29,778 bases of DNA from Pseudomonadota bacterium (lineage in GTDB: Bacteria > Pseudomonadota > Alphaproteobacteria > Rhizobiales > Beijerinckiaceae), in the NCBI GenBank assembly GCA_023386155.1, contig JAEWKH010000032.1, positions 1 to 29,778 on the forward strand. The letters are read 5' to 3'. Below, piece by piece: positions 7,156 to 14,080 of this stretch. The position numbers were made by a program, and so were the translations under genes. Position 1 is the first letter of the stretch; each line of letters begins with the position of its first letter. The notes below the pieces were generated by a model. It saw nothing but the letters and a program-made list of their open reading frames with translations, had not been told where the DNA came from and ran no database searches.

Positions 7156-8175
7156 TTAGTTCCGGCTCTTGTCGACCAGGGCCTTTTCCTTGATCCAGGG
7201 CATCATGTCGCGCAGGCGGGCGCCGACATCCTCAATGGGATGCGCCGCGTTGCGGGCGCGGGTCGCCTTGAAGGAGGTCTGGTTCACCTTGTTCTCGAGC
7301 ATCCAGTCGCGGGTGAACTTGCCGCTCTGGATATCCTCCAGGACGCGCTTCATCTCGGCCTTGGTCTCCGCCGTGATGATGCGCGGGCCGGTGACGTACT
7401 CGCCGTACTCGGCCGTGTTGGAGATCGAGTAGTTCATGTTGGCGATGCCGCCCTCGTAGATGAGGTCGACGATCAGCTTCACCTCGTGGAGGCACTCGAA
7501 ATAGGCCATCTCGGGAGCATAGCCGGCCTCGGTCAGGGTCTCGAAGCCCGCCTTGATGAGCTCGACGAGGCCGCCGCAGAGCACCACCTGCTCGCCGAAG
7601 AGGTCGGTCTCGCACTCTTCCTTGAAGGTGGTCTCGATGATGCCGGCGCGGCCGCCGCCATTGGCGGAGGCATAGGAGAGCGCGATGTCATGGGCATTGC
7701 CCGTGGCGTCCTGGTGGATTGCGATGAGGGTCGGCACGCCGCCGCCGCGCTGGTACTCGGAGCGCACCGTGTGGCCGGGCCCCTTCGGGGCGACCATGAG
7801 CACGTCGAGGTCCTTGCGGGGCTCGATCAGGTTGAAGTGGACGTTGAGGCCATGGGCGAAAAGCAGCGCCGCGCCCTGCTTCATGTTGTCGTGCAGCTCG
7901 TTGCGGTAGATGTCCGCCTGCAGCTCGTCGGGGGTCAGCATCATGACCACGTCGGCCCACTTGGCGGCCTCGGCCACGTCCATGACCTTGAGGCCGGCCT
8001 TCTCGGCCTTGGCCACGGAGGGCGAGCCCTTGCGAAGGGCCACGACGATGTCCTTCACGCCGGAATCGCGCAGATTCAGGGTGTGGGCATGGCCCTGGCT
8101 GCCGTAGCCGACGATGGCAACCTTCTTGCCCTTGATCAGATTGATGTCTGCGTCGCGATCGTAATAGACACGCAT
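7156..8175 (-). CDS. ilvC: ketol-acid reductoisomerase (NADP+)
   Basis: A 339-residue class I (short) KARI that converts acetolactate or acetohydroxybutyrate to the dihydroxy acid with NADPH and Mg2+, the second shared step of Val/Ile/Leu synthesis. The Rossmann motif GYGSQGHAHTLNL begins at about residue 24. The knotted C-terminal domain carries the metal-binding acidic residues in the DLFGEQVVLCGG and FECLHEVKLIVDLIYEGG segments. The length is exactly that of class I enzymes. It is downstream of ilvB and ilvN on the same strand but separated by the convergent DUF924 gene, so it needs its own promoter in 8176-8455. The start has GAGG upstream. Confidence 0.97.
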   Translation of the reverse strand: MRVYYDRDADINLIKGKKVAIVGYGSQGHAHTLNLRDSGVKDIVVALRKGSPSVAKAEKAGLKVMDVAEAAKWADVVMMLTPDELQADIYRNELHDNMKQGAALLFAHGLNVHFNLIEPRKDLDVLMVAPKGPGHTVRSEYQRGGGVPTLIAIHQDATGNAHDIALSYASANGGGRAGIIETTFKEECETDLFGEQVVLCGGLVELIKAGFETLTEAGYAPEMAYFECLHEVKLIVDLIYEGGIANMNYSISNTAEYGEYVTGPRIITAETKAEMKRVLEDIQSGKFTRDWMLENKVNQTSFKATRARNAAHPIEDVGARLRDMMPWIKEKALVDKSRN

Positions 8176-8455
8176 GGTCCTCAGGTCCCTTATCTCAAAG
8201 GGGGCTTTCCCCCGTCCTCGTAGCCGTCGCGCCCTCCCGGCAGGGATTGCGCAACATTTGTTTTATCAGGCGCCGCTTTTAGCGAATAAAACTGCGCTGA
8301 CAAGTTGTTGTTTGTAGCAAAACTGCGGACCCCGCCTGCGCCCAGCGCAAGACCCTGGCCAATTCTGTCAACAAACGATCCGAGCCGGAGAGTTCAAACG
8401 CCTCCCCGATGCTCTAGATTGGTCTTGATCCCATAGCCGAGAAGGATGACGCCGC

Positions 8456-9001
8456 ATGCAGCGCCTAGCCACTCCCGACGAAGTTGTCACGTTCTGGCGC
8501 GAAGCCGGTCCGGAGAAGTGGTTCTCGAAGGACGAGGTCTTCGACCAGGTCTGCCGTGACCGTTTCCTGCCCACCTATGAGGCCGCGGCCAGGGGCGATC
8601 TCAACGAGTGGGAGCTCACCCCGGAGGGCGCGCTCGCCGTCATTCTCCTCCTCGACCAGTTCCCCCGGAACATGTTCCGGGGGAAGCGCGAAACCTACAG
8701 AACCGACCCGGTCGCCCTGATGGTCGCCGACCGCGCCATCGAGCGCGGCTTCGACCACAAGGTGGAACCCGAGTTCCGCCGGTTCTTCTACCTGCCCTTC
8801 ATGCATTCCGAGTCCTTGCGGCACCAGGAGCGCTCGGTGGCCCTCAACGAAGCCCTCGGCGAGGATTCCATCAAGTGGGCACGCCACCACCACGACATCA
8901 TCGCCCGCTTCGGCCGCTTCCCTCACCGCAACGCCATCCTGGGCCGCGAGACGACGCCGGAGGAGGAAGCCTTCCTGAAGGAGAACGACTTCAGGGGCTG
9001 A
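8456..9001 (+). CDS. DUF924 family protein
   Basis: A 181-residue protein of the DUF924 family. Typical stretches are VVTFWREAGPEKWFSKDEVFD at the N-terminus, LLLDQFPRNMFRG in the middle, FFYLPFMHSESLRHQERSV, and the C-terminal HHDIIARFGRFPHRNAILGR. The family is predicted to be all-helical and TPR-like; its biochemical role is unknown to me. It lies opposite to the ilv genes, with its stop 3 bases from the ilvN stop (convergent) and its start 280 bp from the divergent ilvC start. It has no evident link to branched-chain metabolism beyond position. Confidence 0.9.
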   Translation: MQRLATPDEVVTFWREAGPEKWFSKDEVFDQVCRDRFLPTYEAAARGDLNEWELTPEGALAVILLLDQFPRNMFRGKRETYRTDPVALMVADRAIERGFDHKVEPEFRRFFYLPFMHSESLRHQERSVALNEALGEDSIKWARHHHDIIARFGRFPHRNAILGRETTPEEEAFLKENDFRG

Positions 9002-9004
9002 TCC

Positions 9005-9550
9005 TTACAGGATCCCTTCCGCCCCCCGCGCCATGGCGGCGACGCCCGTGCGGGACACCTCGACCAGCCCGACCGCCGTCATCAGCTTGATGAAGCGCTC
9101 GACCTCATCGGTCGTGCCGGTCAGCTCATAGACGAAGGAGGTCAGGGTCGCATCCAGCGTGCGTGCGCCGAACGCCGATGCGAGGCGCATCGCTTCCACC
9201 CGGTGATCGCCCTTGCCGACGACCTTCACCAGGCAGAGCTCGCGCTCGACGGCCTCGCCGGTGAGCGTGAGATCCACCACGCGGTGCACCGGCACGAGAC
9301 GCTCCAGCTGGCTCTTGATCTGCTGGATGATGCTGTCGGTTCCGGTCGTCACGATGGTGATGCGCGAGATATGCGCCTCATGCTCCGTCTCCGTGACGGT
9401 CAGGCTCTCGATGTTGTAGCCGCGGCCCGAGAACAGGCCGGCGATGCGCGCGAGGACACCCGGCTCGTTGTCGACGACGACGGCGAGCGTGTGCCGGTTC
9501 GACGGCTCGACGCGGGTCGCATCGGGATAATGGGTTTTCATCTGAAGCAT
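9005..9550 (-). CDS. ilvN: acetolactate synthase small (regulatory) subunit
   Basis: A 181-residue regulatory subunit that binds the IlvB catalytic subunit, raises its activity and gives valine feedback inhibition. The N-terminal ACT domain is clear (HTLAVVVDNEPGVLARIAGLFSG, about residues 20-42, followed by GYNIESLTVTETE). The C-terminal half (ERELCLVKVVGKGDHR and FVYELTGTTDEVERFIKLM) matches the ALS_ss_C domain. The length is that of long IlvH-type subunits, so the name ilvH would serve equally well. The start MLQMKTHYP was chosen over the internal ATG at 9541. It follows the GST gene by 29 bp in an ilvB-GST-ilvN run. Confidence 0.95.
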   Translation of the reverse strand: MLQMKTHYPDATRVEPSNRHTLAVVVDNEPGVLARIAGLFSGRGYNIESLTVTETEHEAHISRITIVTTGTDSIIQQIKSQLERLVPVHRVVDLTLTGEAVERELCLVKVVGKGDHRVEAMRLASAFGARTLDATLTSFVYELTGTTDEVERFIKLMTAVGLVEVSRTGVAAMARGAEGIL

Positions 9551-9579
9551 GGTCTGGTTTCCCGATTTTTCCTGAATTC

Positions 9580-10260
9580 TCAAGCCGCCTTGCGGAAATT
9601 CTCGATGGCGTCCTCGTCGACCTCGTCGGCATCGACGATCCATTCCTCCTTCAGGGCGGCCGAGCGCCATTCCTGGAAGGCCGGCAGGGACAGGATCGCA
9701 TCCACATAAGCGCGTGTCGTGCCATCGAGCGCGATGGAATAGGTGTCGAGACGGGTCACGAGCGGCGCATACATGGCATCGGCCGCCGTAAACTTTCCAA
9801 AGAGGAACGGGCCGCCAGCGCCGAAACGTTCGCGGGCCTGACGCACGATCTCGCTGAAGCGGGCGACGTCGCGGGCAACAGCCTCGCCCCGATCCTTTTG
9901 TGCGAATCTCTTTCCGAGATTCATCGGGCATGCGGAGCGCAAAGCCGGAAACCCGGCATGCATTTCCGCCGCGACCGAGCGCGCCATGGCGCGGGCCGTG
10001 CGATCCTCCGGCCATACGGGTGCACCATAGGCCTCGCCCACATATTCCATGATGGCGATGGATTCCCACACGGTCGCATCGCCGTCGATCAGGATCGGCA
10101 CCTTGCCGGCCGGCGAATGCCTGAGCACCTTCTCTTTCGTGTCTGCAAGGTCGAGCGGAATGACGATCTCGTCGAAGGCGAGCCCGAGCTGCCTCATCAG
10201 CAGCCAGGGACGCAGCGACCAGGAGGAATAGCATTTATTGGCGATGACGAGGGTGGGCAT
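9580..10260 (-). CDS. glutathione S-transferase family protein
   Basis: A 226-residue GST. The thioredoxin-like N-terminal domain shows NKCYSSWSLRPWLLMRQLGLAF (catalytic-type Ser/Tyr near residues 11-13), the cis-Pro segment GKVPILIDGD (about 53-62) and WESIAIMEYVGE, which reads like the glutathione-binding ES motif. The C-terminal half is helical. The SSWSLRPW motif resembles a subgroup often annotated near maleylacetoacetate isomerase/zeta-like GSTs; the substrate is not deducible. The ATG at 10260 has GAAGG seven bases upstream and is preferred over a TTG two codons earlier. Spacings of 14 bp after ilvB and 29 bp before ilvN put it inside the ilv operon, which is unusual. Confidence 0.92.
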   Translation of the reverse strand: MPTLVIANKCYSSWSLRPWLLMRQLGLAFDEIVIPLDLADTKEKVLRHSPAGKVPILIDGDATVWESIAIMEYVGEAYGAPVWPEDRTARAMARSVAAEMHAGFPALRSACPMNLGKRFAQKDRGEAVARDVARFSEIVRQARERFGAGGPFLFGKFTAADAMYAPLVTRLDTYSIALDGTTRAYVDAILSLPAFQEWRSAALKEEWIVDADEVDEDAIENFRKAA

Positions 10261-10274
10261 GTTCAAGCCTTCTG

Positions 10275-12047
10275 TTACACCAGCATCTTGCCCTTCTCGT
10301 CGATCACGGAGCCGATATCCGCTCCGGTCTCGCCGAGATAGTCGTTGAGCAGCATCTCGTTATGCGCTTTTCCGGAGGGGATCATCGGGAAGCAGTTCTC
10401 GGTCTTGTCGACGACGCAGTCGAAGATGACCGGGCGGTTCACGTTGATCATCTCGAGGATCTTCGCATCGAGGTCGCCGGGCTTGTCGCAGCGGATGCCG
10501 ACGCCGCCATAAGCTTCCGCGAGCTTCACGAAATCGGGCAGCGATTCCGAATAGCTGTGCGAATAGCGCCCGCCGTGCAGCAGCTCCTGCCACTGGCGCA
10601 CCATGCCCATGTATTCGTTGTTGAGGATGAACACCTTGAGCGGCAGGTTATACTGCAGGGCGGTCGACATCTCCTGCAGCATCATCTGGATCGAGGCCTC
10701 GCCGGCGATGTCGATCACCAGCGCGCCGGGATGCGCGAGCTGCGCGCCGACGGCGGCGGGCAGTCCGTAGCCCATGGTGCCGTGTCCGCCCGAGGTCATC
10801 CAGCGGTTCGGCTCCTCGAACTTGAAGTACTGGGCCGCCCACATCTGGTGCTGTCCCACCTCGGTGGTGACATAGGTCTCGCGATCCTTCGTGAGTTCGT
10901 AGAGGCGCTGGATCGCGTATTGCGGCTTGATGGTCTCGGCGGAGTTGCGGAAGGCCAGACAGTTGCGGGCGCGCCAGCCTTCGATCTTGTTCCACCAGTC
11001 CTGAAGAGCGGCCTTGTCGGGCTGGTAGGCGTTCTGCCGCCACAGGCGCAGCATGTCTTCCAGAACATGCGCGCAATCGCCGACGATCGGGATGTCCACC
11101 TTCACGGTCTTGTTGATGGAGGACGGGTCGATGTCCACATGGATGCGCTTCGAGAAGGGCGAGAAGGCATCGAGGCGGCCTGTGATGCGGTCGTCGAAAC
11201 GCGCGCCGATGTTGATCATCACGTCGCATTCATGCATCGCCAGATTGGCCTCGTAGGTGCCGTGCATGCCCAGCATGCCGAGCCAATGCCTGTCGGAAGC
11301 CGGATAGGCGCCGAGGCCCATCAGGGTCGACGTGATAGGAAAGCCCGTGAGACGGACGAGTTCACGCAGCAGCATCGAGGCGTGAGGCCCCGAATTGATG
11401 ACGCCGCCGCCCGTGTAGAACACCGGGCGCTTGGCATTGGCCATCAGTTCCACGGCCGCGCGGATATGGTCCATGTCGCCCTTGACGGCCGGACGATAGG
11501 TCTTGTGCTGATTGCTCAAGGGACGGGCATAGGAGCCGGTCTTGAACTGGATGTCCTTCGGCAGGTCGACCACGACCGGGCCGGGCCGGCCGTTCTGCGC
11601 CACGTAGAAGGCCTCATGCAGGACGCGCGGCAGGTCCTCGATGGATTTGACCAGGTAGTTGTGCTTCGTGCAGTGGCGGGTGATGCCGACCGTGTCGCAT
11701 TCCTGGAACGCGTCGGAGCCGATGAGATGGGTCGGCACCTGGCCGGTGATGCAGACCAGCGGGATCGAATCCATCATCGCATCGGCGAGGCCCGTGATCG
11801 CGTTGGTGGCGCCGGGACCGGAGGTCACCAGCACCACGCCCGGCTTGCCGGAGGAGCGGGCATAGCCCTCAGCCGCGTGGACGGCTCCCTGCTCGTGACG
11901 CACGAGGACGTGGCGAACCTTGTCCTGGTGGAAGAGGGCATCATAGATGGGAAGCACCGCGCCGCCCGGATAACCGAAGATATGCTCAACGCCCTGGTCC
12001 TGCAGGGCTCGGATCACCATTTCGGCTCCGGTCATCGTCTCGCTCAT
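10275..12047 (-). CDS. ilvB: acetolactate synthase large (catalytic) subunit
   Basis: A 590-residue ThDP-dependent enzyme that makes 2-acetolactate or 2-aceto-2-hydroxybutyrate from pyruvate (plus 2-oxobutyrate), the committed step for Val/Leu/Ile. The catalytic Glu lies in LVRHEQGAVHAAEGYAR (about residues 44-60). The FAD/central domain has GARFDDRITG, and the C-terminal ThDP motif reads IAGEASIQMMLQEMSTALQYN then ILNNEYMGMVRQWQ. The metal-ligand position shows GE where E. coli has GD; I recall this variant in other alphaproteobacterial enzymes, so I do not call it damaged. The frame is open further upstream, but MSETMTGAEM has GGGAG before it. An attenuator leader lies directly upstream. 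ilvI is an equally used name. Confidence 0.96.
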   Translation of the reverse strand: MSETMTGAEMVIRALQDQGVEHIFGYPGGAVLPIYDALFHQDKVRHVLVRHEQGAVHAAEGYARSSGKPGVVLVTSGPGATNAITGLADAMMDSIPLVCITGQVPTHLIGSDAFQECDTVGITRHCTKHNYLVKSIEDLPRVLHEAFYVAQNGRPGPVVVDLPKDIQFKTGSYARPLSNQHKTYRPAVKGDMDHIRAAVELMANAKRPVFYTGGGVINSGPHASMLLRELVRLTGFPITSTLMGLGAYPASDRHWLGMLGMHGTYEANLAMHECDVMINIGARFDDRITGRLDAFSPFSKRIHVDIDPSSINKTVKVDIPIVGDCAHVLEDMLRLWRQNAYQPDKAALQDWWNKIEGWRARNCLAFRNSAETIKPQYAIQRLYELTKDRETYVTTEVGQHQMWAAQYFKFEEPNRWMTSGGHGTMGYGLPAAVGAQLAHPGALVIDIAGEASIQMMLQEMSTALQYNLPLKVFILNNEYMGMVRQWQELLHGGRYSHSYSESLPDFVKLAEAYGGVGIRCDKPGDLDAKILEMINVNRPVIFDCVVDKTENCFPMIPSGKAHNEMLLNDYLGETGADIGSVIDEKGKMLV

Positions 12048-12097
12048 CTCACTTGCTCCCTGGGGTCTTTCGCATCGCTGTCTTGGAATCTGGGCAA

Positions 12098-12121
12098 TAA
12101 AAAAGGCCCCTGAGGGGGCCT
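12098..12121 (-). terminator. ilvB attenuator (intrinsic terminator in the leader)
   Basis: On the minus strand AGGCCCC (12121-12115) pairs with GGGGCCT (12110-12104) across a CTCA loop and is followed by six Ts (12104-12099). It is a textbook intrinsic terminator, yet it lies about 50 bases before the ilvB start and 25 bases after the leader peptide stop, so it must act on ilvB rather than end another gene. Confidence 0.9.
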
Positions 12122-12123
12122 GT

Positions 12124-12169
12124 GCGCCATCGCCGGACCTGCGGGTCAATCCCGCTCCGTCGATGGCGC
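12124..12169 (-). promoter_or_regulatory. ilvB leader RNA stem (pause/competing structure)
   Basis: GCGCCATCG (12169-12161) pairs perfectly with CGATGGCGC (12132-12124). Nested inside is GCGGG/CCCGC (12155-12151 with 12145-12141), whose loop holds the leader stop codon. The first arm covers leader codons 10-12, directly after the Leu-Ile-Leu-Val-Val codons, so a ribosome stalled there would block it. A strong antiterminator partner for the terminator arm was not found by eye; GAGCGGG with CCCCCTC (one mismatch) is the best candidate. Confidence 0.65.
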
Positions 12170-12196
12170 TCGTACTACGAGAATAAGCTTGCGCAT
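12146..12196 (-). CDS. ilvB leader peptide (16 aa)
   Basis: A 16-codon frame encodes MRKLILVVRAPSTERD. Codons 4-8 read Leu-Ile-Leu-Val-Val, exactly the products of the pathway controlled by the downstream genes. It lies about 24 bases after the predicted transcription start, overlaps the first arm of the leader stem and is followed by an intrinsic terminator before ilvB. These parts in this order are the known design of amino-acid attenuators: when charged Leu/Ile/Val tRNAs are scarce the ribosome stalls on codons 4-8 and the terminator is disfavoured. A weak GAGAG serves as the ribosome binding site. The peptide itself probably has no function after translation. Confidence 0.85.
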   Translation of the reverse strand: MRKLILVVRAPSTERD

Positions 12197-12227
12197 TGGG
12201 GCAGCTCTCGGTTCAAAAGTTGCGCCG

Positions 12228-12256
12228 ACGCTAAACGATCCGTTTCATCCGGTCAA
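12228..12256 (-). promoter_or_regulatory. predicted sigma-70 type promoter of the ilvB operon
   Basis: The -35 box TTGACC (12256-12251) and -10 box TAGCGT (12233-12228) are separated by exactly 17 bases on the minus strand. The start would be near 12220, leaving a short untranslated stretch before the leader ATG at 12196. The position fits the attenuator layout. Confidence 0.65.
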
Positions 12257-12315
12257 GCGGAGTCGACTTGGCTTGAGCCTGCTCAGCTTCTACCTTGTGC
12301 CCCTATTTTAGTTGT

Positions 12316-13155
12316 ATGACCATGACGATGACCGAGACCACCTCCTCGACCGGCGCGCCCTTGCAGAGCCTGCGCCTCACGGCCCGCGCCCTGCTCCTGG
12401 GCGATCGCCTCGACGTGGCCGGGCTGGAGCGCAGCGATGTGCTTTCGACCACTCCTCTCGCCTTCCGGGCCGGACAGGAGGGCTTCGTGGCCCTCTTCCG
12501 TTACGGCGTCGCCGTTCTCGTGGGCCTCACGCCGCTGGAGGAGGACGAGGTCATCCGCAGCCTGCGTCAGCGGATCCGGGGCGAGTTCGCCCGGCACGAG
12601 GAGGAGACCGCGATCATCGAGATCACGCCGGACCGGGACGACCAGATCCCGCCGGGAGGCCCGATCTACATCAAGCAGCTCTCGACGGAGCGCCTGATCG
12701 TCATCGCCGATGCCCTGTCCAAGAGCGCGACGCTCGCCCGCGACGAGCGGGAGGCCGCCGCCGCCTTCGAACTGGTGGAACCGTCTGTCCGACACTTGGC
12801 CGAGAAGGGCCGGCGCCCGCGGGATCGCCGCAGGATCCTCAAGCAGGTCGGCCAGGCCCTCCTGGTCCGCCAGCGCATGTCGGGCGGCGTGGCCGTCGAG
12901 GAAAAGCCGGACGTCCTGTGGGACCGCCCCGACCTCGAGCGCCTCTATGCCCGCCTGGAGGACGAATACGAACTGAAGGAGCGCGCCACGGCGCTGCACC
13001 GCAAGCTCGAGGTGCTGGGCGACACCGCCCAGGCCCTGACAGACATCATCGACACCGAGCGCTCCCTGCGCCTCGAACTGATCATCGTGCTCCTGATCGT
13101 GTTCGAGATCTTCATCACGTTCTACCAGATGGCTACGGGCGCTCCGGGCCATTGA
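12316..13155 (+). CDS. DUF155/RMD1-family protein (RMND1-like)
   Basis: A 279-residue protein of the DUF155 (RMD1/RMND1/Sif2) family. Visible features are SLRLTARALLLGDRLD near the start, FRYGVAVLVGLTPLEEDEVI in the first half, the conserved region around QLSTERLIVIADALSKSATLARDE, a helical stretch LERLYARLEDEYELKERATALHRKLEVL, and a single C-terminal membrane segment LIIVLLIVFEIFITFYQMA. In eukaryotes family members sit in the mitochondrial inner membrane and support mitochondrial translation; the bacterial role is not established. The start is uncertain among ATGs at 12316, 12322 and 12328, with no good ribosome binding site. It diverges from the ilvB promoter, and its last 23 bases overlap the convergent miaA gene. 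Confidence 0.85.
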   Translation: MTMTMTETTSSTGAPLQSLRLTARALLLGDRLDVAGLERSDVLSTTPLAFRAGQEGFVALFRYGVAVLVGLTPLEEDEVIRSLRQRIRGEFARHEEETAIIEITPDRDDQIPPGGPIYIKQLSTERLIVIADALSKSATLARDEREAAAAFELVEPSVRHLAEKGRRPRDRRRILKQVGQALLVRQRMSGGVAVEEKPDVLWDRPDLERLYARLEDEYELKERATALHRKLEVLGDTAQALTDIIDTERSLRLELIIVLLIVFEIFITFYQMATGAPGH

Positions 13156-14065
13156 TCCGGGCCATCACGGCCTCGAAGCCCCGCTCCGGCTCGACCCATT
13201 GCCAATCGGGCAATTGATGGCGAAACCACGTGAACTGGCGCTTGGCGTAACGCCGCGTGTCGCCCTGCCCTCTGGCGATGGCCTCGTCGAGCGGGATCTC
13301 GCCGCGCAGACAGACCAGGAGCCCGGGAACGCCGTGTGCCCGCATGGCCGGCAGCATGGGATCGAGGTTCCGCTCGCCCAGGGCCCGCACCTCGTCGAGC
13401 GCCCCCCGGTCCATCATGGCGAGGAAGCGCGCATCGATGCGCCGGCGCAGTTCGTCCCGCTCCGGGGCGAGGAAGACCTTGGCGACCGGGACGTCGGCCA
13501 GGGGCCCCGGCTGCCGCGACCCGTGGAAGGAGACGAGCGGCCGGCCGGTCGCGGCGAAGACCTCGAGCGCCCGCTGGACGCGCAGGCGGTCGGACGGGCG
13601 CAGGGTCCGGGCCGTCTCCGGGTCGCGCTCCGCCAGGAGACGGTGGAGCTCGGGCGTGTCCAGGCCTTCGCTCTCCCGGCGCACCTGCTCGCGCACCTCG
13701 TCCGGCACGGCGGGCATGTCGGACAGCCCCTCCGTCAGGGCCTTGAAGTAGAGCCCGGTGCCGCCGACGAAGATCGGCAGCTTCCGCCCCCGGAGCTCCT
13801 GCAGGACCTGGGCCGCATCGGCCACATAGCGCCCCACGGAGAAATTCACGGCGGCGTCCACATGGCCGTAGAGCCGATGGGGAGCCTCGGCCTCCTCCTC
13901 GGGCGTGGGGCGGGCGGTGATCACGCGAAGGTCCCGGTAGACCTGCATGGAATCGGCATTGATCACCACGCCGTCTAACTCTTGAGCCAGCCTGATGCCC
14001 AATGCGGACTTGCCTGATGCGGTCGGCCCTGCGATGAGAACCGCGCCGATCTTGAACCCATTCAC
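13133..14065 (-). CDS. miaA: tRNA dimethylallyltransferase MiaA
   Basis: A 310-residue enzyme that adds a dimethylallyl group from DMAPP to N6 of A37 in tRNAs reading UNN codons. The P-loop GPTASGKS is at residues 13-20, followed by family motifs VINADSMQVYRDLRVITARP, PHRLYGHVDA, IFVGGTGLYFKALTEGLSDMP, and near the C-terminus GDTRRYAKRQFTWFRHQ. The frame is open far upstream, but homology begins at the GTG in VNGFKIGAV, which has GGGGGGA upstream, so a GTG start at 14065 is chosen. Only 15 bp separate it from the divergent serB start. Its 3' end overlaps the DUF155 gene by 23 bp. Confidence 0.95.
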   Translation of the reverse strand: MNGFKIGAVLIAGPTASGKSALGIRLAQELDGVVINADSMQVYRDLRVITARPTPEEEAEAPHRLYGHVDAAVNFSVGRYVADAAQVLQELRGRKLPIFVGGTGLYFKALTEGLSDMPAVPDEVREQVRRESEGLDTPELHRLLAERDPETARTLRPSDRLRVQRALEVFAATGRPLVSFHGSRQPGPLADVPVAKVFLAPERDELRRRIDARFLAMMDRGALDEVRALGERNLDPMLPAMRAHGVPGLLVCLRGEIPLDEAIARGQGDTRRYAKRQFTWFRHQLPDWQWVEPERGFEAVMARINGPERP

Positions 14066-14080
14066 AGCCAGGTCCCCCCA

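Noticed and set aside
8176..8240. Possible second attenuator: hairpin GGGGG/CCCCC at 8200-8213 in the ilvC 5' region and a short upstream frame
   Set aside because: The short frame (starting ATG-TTG-CGC) is not enriched in Leu, Ile or Val codons, and the hairpin lacks a T-run, so it does not form an attenuator.
10700..10740. ilvB ThDP motif with Glu where E. coli has Asp, as a sign of a dead enzyme
   Set aside because: The rest of the active site is intact, and I recall the GEAS form in other alphaproteobacterial acetolactate synthases, so it looks like a lineage variant.
10362..12113. A long open frame (over 580 codons) on the plus strand opposite ilvB
   Set aside because: It is an antisense shadow produced by high GC at third positions; its peptide has no recognisable domain, whereas the minus strand encodes a full acetolactate synthase. 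The same holds for the long plus-strand frames opposite the patatin, P450 and acs genes.
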